Assembly: GCA_029881725.1 (NCBI GenBank)
Contig: JAOUMB010000005.1
Location: 1 to 64,000, forward strand
Origin: Nitrospirota bacterium
GTDB lineage: Bacteria; Nitrospirota; JACRHL01
Direction of reading: 5' to 3'
Length of the DNA stretch: 64,000 nt
The position numbers and the translations under genes are program-made. This document shows, one piece after another, positions 8,465 through 18,513 of the stretch; position 1 is the stretch's first letter; the number at the start of each line of letters is the position of its first letter. The notes beneath the pieces were generated by a model. The model made no database searches. It was not told the origin of the DNA and saw only the letters and a list, made by a program, of their open reading frames with translations.

Positions 8465-9948
8465 CAGCGGGCATACTCGATGAAGCGGGATTCACGTACC
8501 AGGCACACCTTGATCTGGCCCGGGTATGCGATCTCCTTCTCGATCCGCTTGGCGATGTCGCGGGAGACGTTCAGGCATTCCGCATCGTCCAGCCGGTCGG
8601 CATCCACCAGCACCCGCAGTTCGCGTCCGGCTTGCAGGGCAAAGGCACGGTCCACGCCAGGAAACTCCCCGGCCACCGCTTCCAGGTTCTTGAGGCGCTT
8701 GACGTACAGGTCCATGTTTTCCCGCCGGGCGCCGGGGCGTCCGGCGGACAGGGCGTCGCCTGCGGCCACCAGCCAGGCTTCCCGGGTGATCGGTTTCATG
8801 TCGCCGTGGTGGGCGCCGATGGCATTGACCACGTTCGGATGTTCCCCGCATTTTTCCGCCAGTTCCGCGCCGAGCACCGCGTGACCGCCCTCCTGGTCGT
8901 GGCTGAGCACCTTGCCCACATCGTGCAGCAGGCCGCCCCGCACGGCCAGCTTGCGGTCGAGCTTCAGTTCGTCGGCCATCATGCCGCAGATCAGGGCCAC
9001 CTCCCGTGCGTGGGCCAGATTGTTCTGGCCGTAACTGAGGCGGTACTTGAGCCGCCCCAGGGTACCGATCAGTTCCGGGTGCATGTCGTGGATGTCCAGT
9101 TCGTAGAGGATCTTGCTGGCCTCCTCGAGCACCTCCTCCTCCAGCTTTTTCTCCACCGAGGAAACGGTTTCCTCAATGCGGGTGGGCTGGAAACGGCCAT
9201 CGGCCATCAGGTTTTCCAGGGTGCGGCGGGCCACTTCGCGTCGGTACGGGTCAAAACTGGAAACCAGAATCGACTCCGGGGTGTCATCCACGATCAGGTT
9301 GACACCGGTGGCCGATTCCAGGGCGCGGATGTTGCGCCCCTCACGGCCGATAATGCGCCCTTTCATGTCGTCGGACGGCAGGTTGATCACGGAGATGGTG
9401 GCCTCGGTCACATAATCGCTGGCGATGCGCTGAATTGCGCTGGCAATCACGTGGCGCGCCCGGTCGTCCGCCTCCGCGCGGGCCTCCTCCTCCATGCGGG
9501 AAACCAGCCGCTCGCTGTCGAAGCGCAGGCTGGTCTCCAGCTGTTCCAGCAGCATTTGCCGCGCTTCGTCCGCGGACAGGCTGGAAACACGCTCCAGATC
9601 GGCGGTCAGCCGCGCGCGCACCGACTCCGTCTCGGCCTCGGCGGCGGAGAGTCGCCGGGAGCGGTCTTCCACGTCGGCCTCCCGTGCCGCGATTGCCTGT
9701 TCCCGGCCTTGCAGCGCCGCGGCCCGGCCACGGATTTCCGCATCCACATCCGCCTCGGCGGATTTGCGCAGCCCGTCGATCTCCATCGCCGCCGCTTTGC
9801 GCAGCAGATCGGCTTCGCGCTCGGCATTTTCGATGATTTTGGCCGCTACCGTCTCCCCCCCTGAAGCGCCGGAGCGGCGCAGCAGAAAGAGGGTGGCCGC
9901 GGAACTGCCGAGGACGGCGACCGCCAGCAGGATGGTGATTGGATCCAT
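8464..9948 (-). CDS. rny: Ribonuclease Y
   Basis: A membrane-anchored endoribonuclease that initiates mRNA decay, 494 residues. A single N-terminal membrane segment (ITILLAVAVLG) leads into a long Glu/Ala/Arg-rich coiled coil to about residue 190, a KH domain with the GREG loop (GRIIGREGRNIRALE), and an HD hydrolase domain with LLHDVGK and HAREVALICGMM. I chose the ATG at 9948, because it puts the membrane helix at the N-terminus and has GGA about 10 bases upstream. A longer GTG start at 9975 would overlap rarA. RNase Y together with RNase G in one genome is notable among Proteobacteria. Confidence 0.95.
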   Translation of the reverse strand: MDPITILLAVAVLGSSAATLFLLRRSGASGGETVAAKIIENAEREADLLRKAAAMEIDGLRKSAEADVDAEIRGRAAALQGREQAIAAREADVEDRSRRLSAAEAETESVRARLTADLERVSSLSADEARQMLLEQLETSLRFDSERLVSRMEEEARAEADDRARHVIASAIQRIASDYVTEATISVINLPSDDMKGRIIGREGRNIRALESATGVNLIVDDTPESILVSSFDPYRREVARRTLENLMADGRFQPTRIEETVSSVEKKLEEEVLEEASKILYELDIHDMHPELIGTLGRLKYRLSYGQNNLAHAREVALICGMMADELKLDRKLAVRGGLLHDVGKVLSHDQEGGHAVLGAELAEKCGEHPNVVNAIGAHHGDMKPITREAWLVAAGDALSAGRPGARRENMDLYVKRLKNLEAVAGEFPGVDRAFALQAGRELRVLVDADRLDDAECLNVSRDIAKRIEKEIAYPGQIKVCLVRESRFIEYAR

Positions 9949-9961
9949 GGGTATTTTCCGA

Positions 9962-11290
9962 TTATTTGCGGGCACCCCTCGGGGCGCCCTGTTTGCGTAA
10001 TTGGTCGAGTTCCGCCATGCGCTCCGCCAGCCGGGCTTCGAAACCCTGCCGGGTGGGACGATAGTAGGAACGAGTGGCCCCCAGGTAATCCTGGGCCACG
10101 AAATGGTCCGGGAAATCGTGAGGGTATTGGTATCCCTGTCCCCGGTTCAGGCGCTTGGCGCCGGAATAGTGGGCGTCCTGAAGGTAGGGTGGCACCGGCA
10201 GCACCGTGCCGCCGCGCACATCCGCCAGTGCCGCATCCACCGCCATGTAGGCCGCGTTGCTTTTGGGTGCCAGCGCCAGGTAGGTCGTAGCCTGGGCCAG
10301 GGGAATGCGCCCTTCCGGCATGCCGATCGCCGTTACCGCCTGCTGTGCGGCCACCGCAATCATCAGTCCGCGCGGGTCGGCGTTACCGATGTCCTCACTG
10401 GCCACGATCACCAGCCGCCGGGCGATGAACAGGGGGTCTTCACCGCCCTCGATCATCTTGGCCAGCCAGTACAGGGCCGCATCCGGGTCGGAGCCGCGAA
10501 TGCTTTTGATGAAGGCGCTTATGGTGTCGTAATGGGCATCTTCGTCGTCGTAGATCACTGCCTTTTTGCCCAGGCAGGCCTCCATCACCGGGCGGGTGAT
10601 GTGAATTCGCCCGGTGGCATCCACAGGCGTGGTGGTGGCGGCGGTCTCCAGGGCATTCAGGGCGCGACGGGCGTCCCCCTCACTGCGCTCGGAGAGGAAT
10701 TCCAGAGCCTCCGGGTCCACCTGCAGGTTTTCCTTTCCCAACCCCCGCTCCGGGTCGTGAATGGCCACATTCAGCACGGCGCGCAGTTCATCGGCCCCGT
10801 GCGGCTTGAGTTCAACGATATGGGAGCGGGAGGCCAGGGGCGGGATGATGGCGAAAAACGGGTTCTGGGTACTGGCCCCGATCAGAGTGATCAACCCCTG
10901 TTCCACATGGGGCAGCAGGGCGCTTTGTTGAGGCTTGTTGAAGCGATGGATCTCGTCGATGAACAAAAGGATGCCGCCGCCGGTCCGTTGCCGGTGCGCG
11001 GTGGCCTCCTGCACCACCTTGCGGATGTCGGGCACCCCGGCGGTGACTGCGTTCATCTCGGTAAAGGGCAGCGACAGTTCCCGGGCGATCAGGTGGGCCA
11101 AGGAGGTTTTTCCGCAACCGGGCGGGCCGTACAGAATCAGCGATCCGATCCGGCCGGCGGCCAGTTGCCGGCGCAGCAGTCCCCCCTCCCCCAGCAGGTG
11201 GGACTGGCCCACGTACTCGGCCAGCGAACGGGGGCGTACCCGCCAGGCCAGCGGGGCCGTTTGGGCCTGGGGAGCGGTGAACAGATCCAT
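9962..11290 (-). CDS. rarA: Replication-associated recombination AAA ATPase RarA (MgsA)
   Basis: A clamp-loader-like AAA+ ATPase acting at stalled replication forks, 442 residues. Walker A is GPPGCGKTS and Walker B is LLFIDEIHRF. The characteristic C-terminal region contains HYDTISAFIKSIRGSDPDAA and the late VPPYLQDAHYSGAKR. The start at 11290 (MDLFTAPQ) has GAGGTG just upstream; an in-frame extension of 18 residues lacks family resemblance. It opens the minus-strand unit with rny, ymdB and xseA. Confidence 0.95.
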   Translation of the reverse strand: MDLFTAPQAQTAPLAWRVRPRSLAEYVGQSHLLGEGGLLRRQLAAGRIGSLILYGPPGCGKTSLAHLIARELSLPFTEMNAVTAGVPDIRKVVQEATAHRQRTGGGILLFIDEIHRFNKPQQSALLPHVEQGLITLIGASTQNPFFAIIPPLASRSHIVELKPHGADELRAVLNVAIHDPERGLGKENLQVDPEALEFLSERSEGDARRALNALETAATTTPVDATGRIHITRPVMEACLGKKAVIYDDEDAHYDTISAFIKSIRGSDPDAALYWLAKMIEGGEDPLFIARRLVIVASEDIGNADPRGLMIAVAAQQAVTAIGMPEGRIPLAQATTYLALAPKSNAAYMAVDAALADVRGGTVLPVPPYLQDAHYSGAKRLNRGQGYQYPHDFPDHFVAQDYLGATRSYYRPTRQGFEARLAERMAELDQLRKQGAPRGARK

Positions 11291-11703
11291 CACACCTCGG
11301 GGCGTACGCCGGTGGGCGGGTACGCGTGGACGGACCGGGGACATCGGGGGGCGGGCACCTCCTCCAAGGGACGGCGACCCGCCGGAAAGGCGTCGAACGG
11401 ACTCGACGAATGGCGATGCCTTACCGCGTGACCGGTGTCGGTCGGCTTGCCAGAGCCAGCCGGGACGCGGTATTAATATTCCCCACCTTGCCGTTCGGGG
11501 CAGTTTTTGTCCGGAACCCTGTTATTACAGGTGGGGGCCCTACCCGGGGTTTCAGGTCGACTTGAACGGCGGGTGCCGCAGGCCGTCTCACCACCCCGTA
11601 TTCGGACTCCCGTTTCCGAAGCATTGGGTCCCGGAGCAATGGCGCCCCGGACACGTGCAAGGCAGGGAAACCGATATCCTCAGTCTCATAAGAAAAATCA
11701 ACA
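11291..11703. other. Intergenic between divergent rarA and M23 peptidase genes
   Basis: This 413-bp divergent spacer holds the promoters of both flanking genes by position, but no strong -35/-10 pair stands out. A short inverted repeat GCGTAC/GTACGC lies just upstream of rarA, and TGCC-GTTCGG-GGCA followed by five T lies around 11490-11508. No gene is seen. Confidence 0.4.
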
Positions 11704-12651
11704 ATGATCCTAGCCCATTATTATCAGCAAATTCCCGCTTATTGCAAGGCGAAGGCGGCCTTCCGTGTCCCGCTTTTCCTGCTTTTCTTCCTGCTTCCGG
11801 CCATGGCTGCGGCACCCGGTGCCGCGCAGGCGGGCACGCTGCAGATTCCGCAGGGTGGCGTGGCCCGCGTGGAGGTGACCATTCAGCCCGGCGATTCCGC
11901 GCCGTGGGGCAGTTACCGGGCGCGCACGGTACGGTTTGCGGCCGTTTCCGAAACCCGCTTTGTGGGGTTGGTGGGGGTGGACATGCAGAGCGATCCGGGT
12001 GCCAGCCCGATGGAAGTGCGGGTGCTGCGCGCGGGTGAGTCGTTGATCCTGGACCGTTTCACCGTGGAGGTGACGCCGGTGGATTTTCCGGAGCAGCGAG
12101 TGGAGGGGGTGCCGGACAGCAAGGTCAACCTGAGTCAGGAAAATCTGGAGCGGGCCGGGCGTGAAAAGGCTGATGTGCAGCGCCTGTGGGAGAGCGGCGC
12201 GGAGAACCCCCTGTGGAACGACGGTTGGATAATGCCGGTGGACGCCAGCCCGTCGGGCCGCTTTGCCCACCGCCGGGTATTCAACGGCCAGCCGCGCAGT
12301 CCGCACAACGGAGAGGATTTTCCGGCTCCGGAGGGCACCCCGGTTATCGCCCCCAACGAAGGCATTGTGCGGCTGGCGGGAGATCGATTTTTCGGCGGAA
12401 ACACGGTATTTCTGGAGCACGGCGGCGAGTTGTTCACGTTCTATATGCATCTGTTGGAAGTGACGGTGACGGACGGTCAGCGGGTGCACGCGGGGGATCT
12501 GATCGGCAAGGTGGGTGCAACCGGCCGCGCCACCGGACCGCACCTGCACTGGGGCGGGCGCCTGGGCGGGTCGCGCATCAACCCGCTGTTTCTGGTGAAG
12601 GGGGCTCCGGTTTACGTGGCGGGCGCCACTTCGGAGGTTTCAGTCCGGTAG
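11704..12651 (+). CDS. Periplasmic M23 (LytM-type) peptidase
   Basis: A secreted peptidoglycan-peptidase-like protein of 315 residues. A signal peptide runs to about residue 43 (FLLFFLLPAMAAAPGAAQA). A beta-rich N-terminal domain resembles the IgG-like domain found in front of other M23 enzymes. The C-terminal LytM domain shows the zinc motif HNGEDFPAPEGTPV (usual form HxGxD) and the catalytic GPHLHWG. The zinc ligands are therefore present and it should be active. No Shine-Dalgarno is obvious before the ATG. The last 40 bases overlap the end of convergent trmL. Confidence 0.9.
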   Translation: MILAHYYQQIPAYCKAKAAFRVPLFLLFFLLPAMAAAPGAAQAGTLQIPQGGVARVEVTIQPGDSAPWGSYRARTVRFAAVSETRFVGLVGVDMQSDPGASPMEVRVLRAGESLILDRFTVEVTPVDFPEQRVEGVPDSKVNLSQENLERAGREKADVQRLWESGAENPLWNDGWIMPVDASPSGRFAHRRVFNGQPRSPHNGEDFPAPEGTPVIAPNEGIVRLAGDRFFGGNTVFLEHGGELFTFYMHLLEVTVTDGQRVHAGDLIGKVGATGRATGPHLHWGGRLGGSRINPLFLVKGAPVYVAGATSEVSVR

Positions 12652-13103
12652 AAATCGGCGCCGCGCATCTGGCGCAGGGCCTCGAACACCACCACCGCCA
12701 CCGAGTTGCTCAGGTTGAGGCAGCGGGACGGGCCCCACATGGGAATGCGGATGCCCGCGTGCGGATGGCGGCGCACCAGTTCGGGGGGCAGCCCGGCGGT
12801 CTCGCTGCCGAACACCAGCCAGTCGTCATCCGTAAAGCGGACTTCCGTGTAGGGGCGATCGGCGTGGGCCGATGCCAGGTACATGGGGGAGCTACCCCGT
12901 TCCCGCTCCAGTGCGGCCAGGCCCGGGTGTACGGTCAGGTCAAGGTGTTGCCAGTAATCCAGCCCGGCCCGCTTCAGGTAGCGGTCGGACAGTTCGAAGC
13001 CGAGAGGTTCCACCAGGTGCAGGCGGGCCCCCACGCTGACGCACAGGCGTGCCACGTTGCCACAGTTGGGCGGGATTTCCGGAGCTACCAGGACCACGTT
13101 CAC
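12612..13103 (-). CDS. trmL: tRNA (cytidine(34)-2'-O)-methyltransferase TrmL
   Basis: A SPOUT-class enzyme that 2'-O-methylates the wobble nucleotide of tRNA-Leu isoacceptors using S-adenosylmethionine. The 163-residue length is typical. Conserved blocks are PPNCGNVARLC near the start, VFGSETAGLP in the middle, and RIPMWGPSRCLNLSNSVAVV, which forms the trefoil knot. It lies 6 bases downstream of the flavin reductase gene on the same strand. Its 3' end overlaps the M23 gene by 40 bp tail to tail. Confidence 0.95.
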   Translation of the reverse strand: MNVVLVAPEIPPNCGNVARLCVSVGARLHLVEPLGFELSDRYLKRAGLDYWQHLDLTVHPGLAALERERGSSPMYLASAHADRPYTEVRFTDDDWLVFGSETAGLPPELVRRHPHAGIRIPMWGPSRCLNLSNSVAVVVFEALRQMRGADFYRTETSEVAPAT

Positions 13104-13109
13104 GGCTTT

Positions 13110-13850
13110 TTATCCCCACGGTTCCCAGATGATGCGTGATTTGTCCACTCCCAGATCCTGTTTCAGTGCGGTGCGTACCCCCTTTACCATTTCTGTGGGG
13201 CCCGCCACGTAGTACAGGTCGGTGGAGTCCGGCGGGGCATGGTGCCGCAGAAACGCCGCGTCGATGCGTCCGGTGGCACCGTTCCAGGTGCTCCCTTCCG
13301 GGCGGGTGATGGTGTGGGTAACGTGCAGGTTCGGATGGGTTTCGGTCCAGCCGATCAGGGTGGCCAGATAGATCATGTCGTTAGGGGTGCGGCAACTGGC
13401 CAGATAGCGAATGTCCACGTCCAGCCCCTGCTCCAGAATCTGCATGGCGATGGCGCGCATGGGCGCCACCCCGGCACCGCCGCCGATCAATGCGATGCGG
13501 TCGCCCATGCCTTCCTCGTAAAAAAATTTCCCGAACGGCCCTTCGATGGTCATGACCTCTCCCAGGTAGGTGACCTCGCGCAGGTGCCGGGAGACGTGAC
13601 CGTCCTCGTAATACTTGACGGTCAGATCGAGAAAATTCCCTTCGCACGGCGCCGAGCTGATGGAGTAGGCGCGGGTCAGGCGGGACATGTCCGGCCCATA
13701 TTCGGGGGTGTCGACGGTCAGGTTGACGAATTGCCCGGCCTTCCAGGAAAACGGCACGTCCTCGGGAATCCGGAAACGGAAGGTGAGCACATCCATCGTT
13801 TCAAGAACCACCTGAATCACCTCGGCCTCGAAGCAGGTTTTCTGGGTCAT
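13110..13850 (-). CDS. FAD-binding NAD(P)H oxidoreductase (ferredoxin reductase-like)
   Basis: A 246-residue flavoprotein reductase of the FNR superfamily. The FAD-binding beta-barrel has RAYSISSAP (family RxYS) and GPFGKFFYE. The NAD(P)-binding half has LIGGGAGVAPM and ends with YYVAGPTEMV and a C-terminal aromatic segment. There is no ferredoxin domain, so it needs a separate redox partner, which is not nearby. The ATG at 13850 has GGGAGG 7 bases upstream; the longer open frame to 14054 is not supported. It is followed directly by trmL. Confidence 0.88.
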   Translation of the reverse strand: MTQKTCFEAEVIQVVLETMDVLTFRFRIPEDVPFSWKAGQFVNLTVDTPEYGPDMSRLTRAYSISSAPCEGNFLDLTVKYYEDGHVSRHLREVTYLGEVMTIEGPFGKFFYEEGMGDRIALIGGGAGVAPMRAIAMQILEQGLDVDIRYLASCRTPNDMIYLATLIGWTETHPNLHVTHTITRPEGSTWNGATGRIDAAFLRHHAPPDSTDLYYVAGPTEMVKGVRTALKQDLGVDKSRIIWEPWG

Positions 13851-14047
13851 GCGGCCTCCCAAATTGGCGGGGTCAATGCACGCGCGCCGCCCCCGTCCCG
13901 GGCAGTGAAGCGGCTGTGTACGAGCGGAACGCCAGTATACACCGGAGATGTGGGGGAGGCCTGTTGCGGTGGGTGTCCGCCGGGTGGGATATGGGGAGTG
14001 GGAAATCAATACCGGGATGCGGTCCAATCTGTTAGCATTGTATGTCT

Positions 14048-15188
<1,141 letters not shown>

Positions 15189-15197
15189 CGGCGCCCG

Positions 15198-16139
15198 ATG
15201 GTGGTAAGGCGGCGGCGGGGAGGTCGCTGGGTGTGGGCGCTCCTGGCCACCGCCCTTGCGCTGTTTATCCTCTTTCCACAAACGCGTAACCGACCTCTTT
15301 CCCTGATCGAGGCCCCGTTTGTGTGGGTATCCAGCCAGTTGGTGGAGGTTGCCGATGGCATCGGCAACTGGGTAACCGGCAACTGGGAAGCCTATCTGGC
15401 GCTGGGCGAAGTCCACGAAGAAAATTTACGTCTGCGCGGGGAGTTGGCCCGGGTGCAGGATGAACGGGACGGCTTTCGGGACGCGGCCCTGCGGCTGCGC
15501 GCCTTGGAGGCGTCCGCCGGGTTGTCGTCCCGCCACCGGCGCGGCACCGTTGCACGGGTGGTGGGCGGCGATGCCACCCACTGGTTCCAGGCCTTTCTGG
15601 TGGATCGCGGGCAGTTCGACGGGGTGGCCTCCGGCGATGCAGTGATCTCTCCCCAGGGGGTGGTGGGACGGGTCGCCAAAGCCACCCACACCACCGCCCA
15701 AGTGCTGGCCGTGCACAACCGCGGCACGGTGATTCCGGTGCGCATCGAGCGGACCCGGCATGCGGGAATCCTGATCGGAGGGTTGCGCCCGTCGGCCTTG
15801 CGCCCTCTCTCCGCTCGTGAGCGGGAGGCGGTGGCCGGGGTGCCGCTGATTGCCGAAATGCGCTACGTGCACCGTTCCGCCGATGTGCTTCCCGGCGATA
15901 TGGTGGTCACCTCCGGGCTGTCGGGGACGTTTCCCGCCGGGCTTCCGGTGGGCACGGTGGTGCGCGTGGTGCGTGAAAAGACAGAGGCCTTTCTGAAAAT
16001 CTACGTGTCTCCCGGCGTTCGCTTCGACACCCTGGAAGAAGTGGTGATCGTCGCCAGCGGTGAGCCGGTAAAGTTGGAGCTGCGGGAAAACCCGCCGGAG
16101 CCGGTGCCGCTCGTGCCGGAGCCGGAGGAGCCGTCGTGA
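15198..16139 (+). CDS. mreC: Rod-shape protein MreC
   Basis: An inner-membrane protein whose periplasmic part connects MreB to PBP2/RodA. It has 313 residues: a basic N-terminus (VVRRRRGGRW), one membrane helix (about 13-30), a coiled coil (about 70-105), and a two-lobed beta domain with the family blocks FQAFLVDRGQFDGVASGDAVI and DMVVTSGLSGTFPAGLPVG. The C-terminus is a Pro/Glu-rich tail. It starts 9 bases after mreB and its stop overlaps the GTG of mreD by 4 bases (GTGA). Confidence 0.95.
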   Translation: MVVRRRRGGRWVWALLATALALFILFPQTRNRPLSLIEAPFVWVSSQLVEVADGIGNWVTGNWEAYLALGEVHEENLRLRGELARVQDERDGFRDAALRLRALEASAGLSSRHRRGTVARVVGGDATHWFQAFLVDRGQFDGVASGDAVISPQGVVGRVAKATHTTAQVLAVHNRGTVIPVRIERTRHAGILIGGLRPSALRPLSAREREAVAGVPLIAEMRYVHRSADVLPGDMVVTSGLSGTFPAGLPVGTVVRVVREKTEAFLKIYVSPGVRFDTLEEVVIVASGEPVKLELRENPPEPVPLVPEPEEPS

Positions 16140-16636
16140 CCCCGTTTGCCCGCTGGCTTTTGTTCGGGTTTGTGGTCATGGGGGCGATTCCCCTGCAGGT
16201 GAGAATTCTGCCGGCGTTGCTGCCGGATGCGTGGGTGCCGCACCTGGGGCTGGTCACCGCGTTCCTGTGCGGGCTGTTGCTGGGAGAGGGGCCGGGGGTG
16301 ATTGTGGGGTTTGCCCTGGGGCTGTTGTACGACCGCTTCACCGCCGGGCAGGTCGGTCTGCATCTGGTGCTGTTGCCGTTGGTGGGGGTGGGTGCCGGGT
16401 TGCTGCCGCGGTTGCTTCCGGAGATGCTGTTTTCCCAGCAGGTCATGTTATTGGCGGTGTTCATGCTGCTGGCGGAGTTGTTCGGTGCGGTGCTGTATCA
16501 CATGGCCGGGGTGGTCCGGTTTGATGGCTGGCTGGTGCTGTATCAGTTGATTCCCGCAGTGCTGTCGAACCTGCTTGTGGGCGGTGCGTTGCTGGTTTAC
16601 GCCAGTTCCGGCCGCCGTCGCCGGTGGTCCTCGTGA
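16136..16636 (+). CDS. mreD: Rod-shape protein MreD
   Basis: A small integral membrane protein of the elongasome, 166 residues with about five hydrophobic helices. The family is poorly conserved, so the call rests on position between mreC and mrdA, size, hydrophobicity and the segment LGEGPGVIVGFALGLLYDRFT, which resembles the MreD core. It starts with GTG in a 4-base GTGA overlap with mreC. Confidence 0.92.
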   Translation: MTPFARWLLFGFVVMGAIPLQVRILPALLPDAWVPHLGLVTAFLCGLLLGEGPGVIVGFALGLLYDRFTAGQVGLHLVLLPLVGVGAGLLPRLLPEMLFSQQVMLLAVFMLLAELFGAVLYHMAGVVRFDGWLVLYQLIPAVLSNLLVGGALLVYASSGRRRRWSS

Positions 16637-18513
16637 TTCCGCTGGAGCGGGAAAACCTGGGGTGGTCGGTGCGCGGCCGGGTGGCGTTGACCACCGGGCT
16701 GATTTTGCTTGGCTTCCTCTTGTTGGTCTCGCGAAGTTGGTATCTGCAGGTGCTGCACCACGAAAAATACATGCGCCTGGCCACCAACAATAAGGTGCGT
16801 GAGGTGGCCGAGTCCCCGGACCGGGGGCTGGTGTTCGACCGCATGGGCCGTCCTTTGGTTACCAATGTTCCGACCTTTTCCCTAGCTCTGGTGCTGGACG
16901 ACGTGAAGGATCTGGAGGCCACCAGCAACCGGGTGGGGGAACTGCTCGGCATCGACACCGAAAAAATCCGCGAACAAGCCCGCAAACAGCGGCGACGCGT
17001 TCCCTATGTGCCGGTGACCGTGCATCAGGACCTGACCCTTTCCCAGGTGGCCGATATTGAGTGGGCGCGAATCCCCGGCGTGCGGGTGATCGCCGAAACC
17101 CGGCGCCATTACCCTTACGGGAAGGCGGCGGCGCACCTGCTGGGATATGTGGGTGAGATCACCGAAAAGCAGTTGTCCTCCAATGCGTATGCCGAGGTGC
17201 TGCCGGGCAGTCGGGTGGGCCAGTACGGTTCCGAGCGCACATTTGATGCGCCGTTGCGCGGCGTGCCGGGCAGCCGCCAGATCGAGGTGGACGCGCAGGG
17301 CTTCGAGGTGCGCGAAATCAGCCGGGTTCCCCCGATAGTGGGCAACGACGTCTATCTATCGATTGACATCGAAGTGCAGAAGGCCGCCGAACAGGCGCTT
17401 GGAGACCGTCCCGGCGCGGTGGTGGCGCTGGATCCGAACAATGGAAAGGTGCTGGCGTTGGCCAGTTATCCTGCCTTCGATCCCGAGGAGTTGGCCAAAG
17501 GGGTCAACTCCAAACGGTGGCAGGAGATTTCCACAAATCGCAGGAAACCCATGTTCAACCGGGTAGTGCAGGGCACCTACCCTCCTGGCTCCGTGTTCAA
17601 GATTCCGGTGGCGGCGGCCATCCTGGAGACCTTGCGGGGAGGGCAGGAGCGGTTCTGCGTGGGGGAGCACAAGTTCCTGGATCGGACTTTCCGCGACTGG
17701 AAAAAGACCGGCCATGGCATGGTTGGACTGCGCCAGTCGCTGATCGAAAGCTGTGACGTTTACTTCTATCAGTACGGGGACGAACTGGGGGTGGATACCA
17801 TTGCCAAGTATGCCACCATGTTTGGACTGGGGCAGGTGACCGGTATCGATCTGGCCGGAGAGGCGAAAGGCCTGGTTCCCTCCACCCAGTGGAAAATGGC
17901 CGACCGCGGAAAGATCTGGTATCCGGGTGAGACCCTGTCGGTGGCGATCGGTCAGGGCTACGTGAGTGCCACGCCACTGCAAATGGCCGACCTTCTCGCT
18001 GCCGTTGCAGTGAACGGCAAGCGCTTCAGACCTACGATCCGGCTGGGGGTATGGGACAGCATGGCGGACGGTTTGCTGGTAGACGAGCCGGACCCGTTGC
18101 CGACCGTGGCCTTGGCGGAAAACACCTACAAGGTACTGAAGAGCGCCCTTACCGGCGTGGTGTGGGATGCCAAGGGCACCGCCCGCTCGGCCCGCTCCAA
18201 GAAGGTGACCATTGCCGGTAAGACCGGTACCGCTCAGGTTGTTTCAATGGCGGAGGGCGATCAGGATGTGGATGAGAAGGACATCCCCATCCGCCACCGG
18301 GATCATGCCTGGTTTGCCGCCTTTGCCCCGGTGGAGGATCCGCACATTGCGGTGGCGGTGCTGGTGGAGCACGGTGGACACGGCGGCTCCGCCGCCGCGC
18401 CGGTAGCGCGTCAGGTGATCGAGGCCTACATGGGGGCCCGAGAAAAGTCCCCCCAGGGTGAGGAACTGTACCGGGTTCTTGAGGAACTGCACCGGGAGCG
18501 GGAGGCCACCTGA
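16633..18513 (+). CDS. mrdA: Penicillin-binding protein 2 (peptidoglycan transpeptidase)
   Basis: The class B penicillin-binding protein that cross-links peptidoglycan during elongation. It has 626 residues. An N-terminal membrane anchor (about 20-40) is followed by the PBP dimerisation domain (NKVREVAESPDRGLVFDR) and the transpeptidase domain with SVFK (active serine, in GTYPPGSVFK), SCD and GKTGTAQV. I chose GTG at 16633 because it makes a GTGA overlap with the mreD stop, as at the mreC-mreD junction; GTG at 16624 would add three residues. It works with RodA, encoded next. Confidence 0.96.
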   Translation: MIPLERENLGWSVRGRVALTTGLILLGFLLLVSRSWYLQVLHHEKYMRLATNNKVREVAESPDRGLVFDRMGRPLVTNVPTFSLALVLDDVKDLEATSNRVGELLGIDTEKIREQARKQRRRVPYVPVTVHQDLTLSQVADIEWARIPGVRVIAETRRHYPYGKAAAHLLGYVGEITEKQLSSNAYAEVLPGSRVGQYGSERTFDAPLRGVPGSRQIEVDAQGFEVREISRVPPIVGNDVYLSIDIEVQKAAEQALGDRPGAVVALDPNNGKVLALASYPAFDPEELAKGVNSKRWQEISTNRRKPMFNRVVQGTYPPGSVFKIPVAAAILETLRGGQERFCVGEHKFLDRTFRDWKKTGHGMVGLRQSLIESCDVYFYQYGDELGVDTIAKYATMFGLGQVTGIDLAGEAKGLVPSTQWKMADRGKIWYPGETLSVAIGQGYVSATPLQMADLLAAVAVNGKRFRPTIRLGVWDSMADGLLVDEPDPLPTVALAENTYKVLKSALTGVVWDAKGTARSARSKKVTIAGKTGTAQVVSMAEGDQDVDEKDIPIRHRDHAWFAAFAPVEDPHIAVAVLVEHGGHGGSAAAPVARQVIEAYMGAREKSPQGEELYRVLEELHREREAT

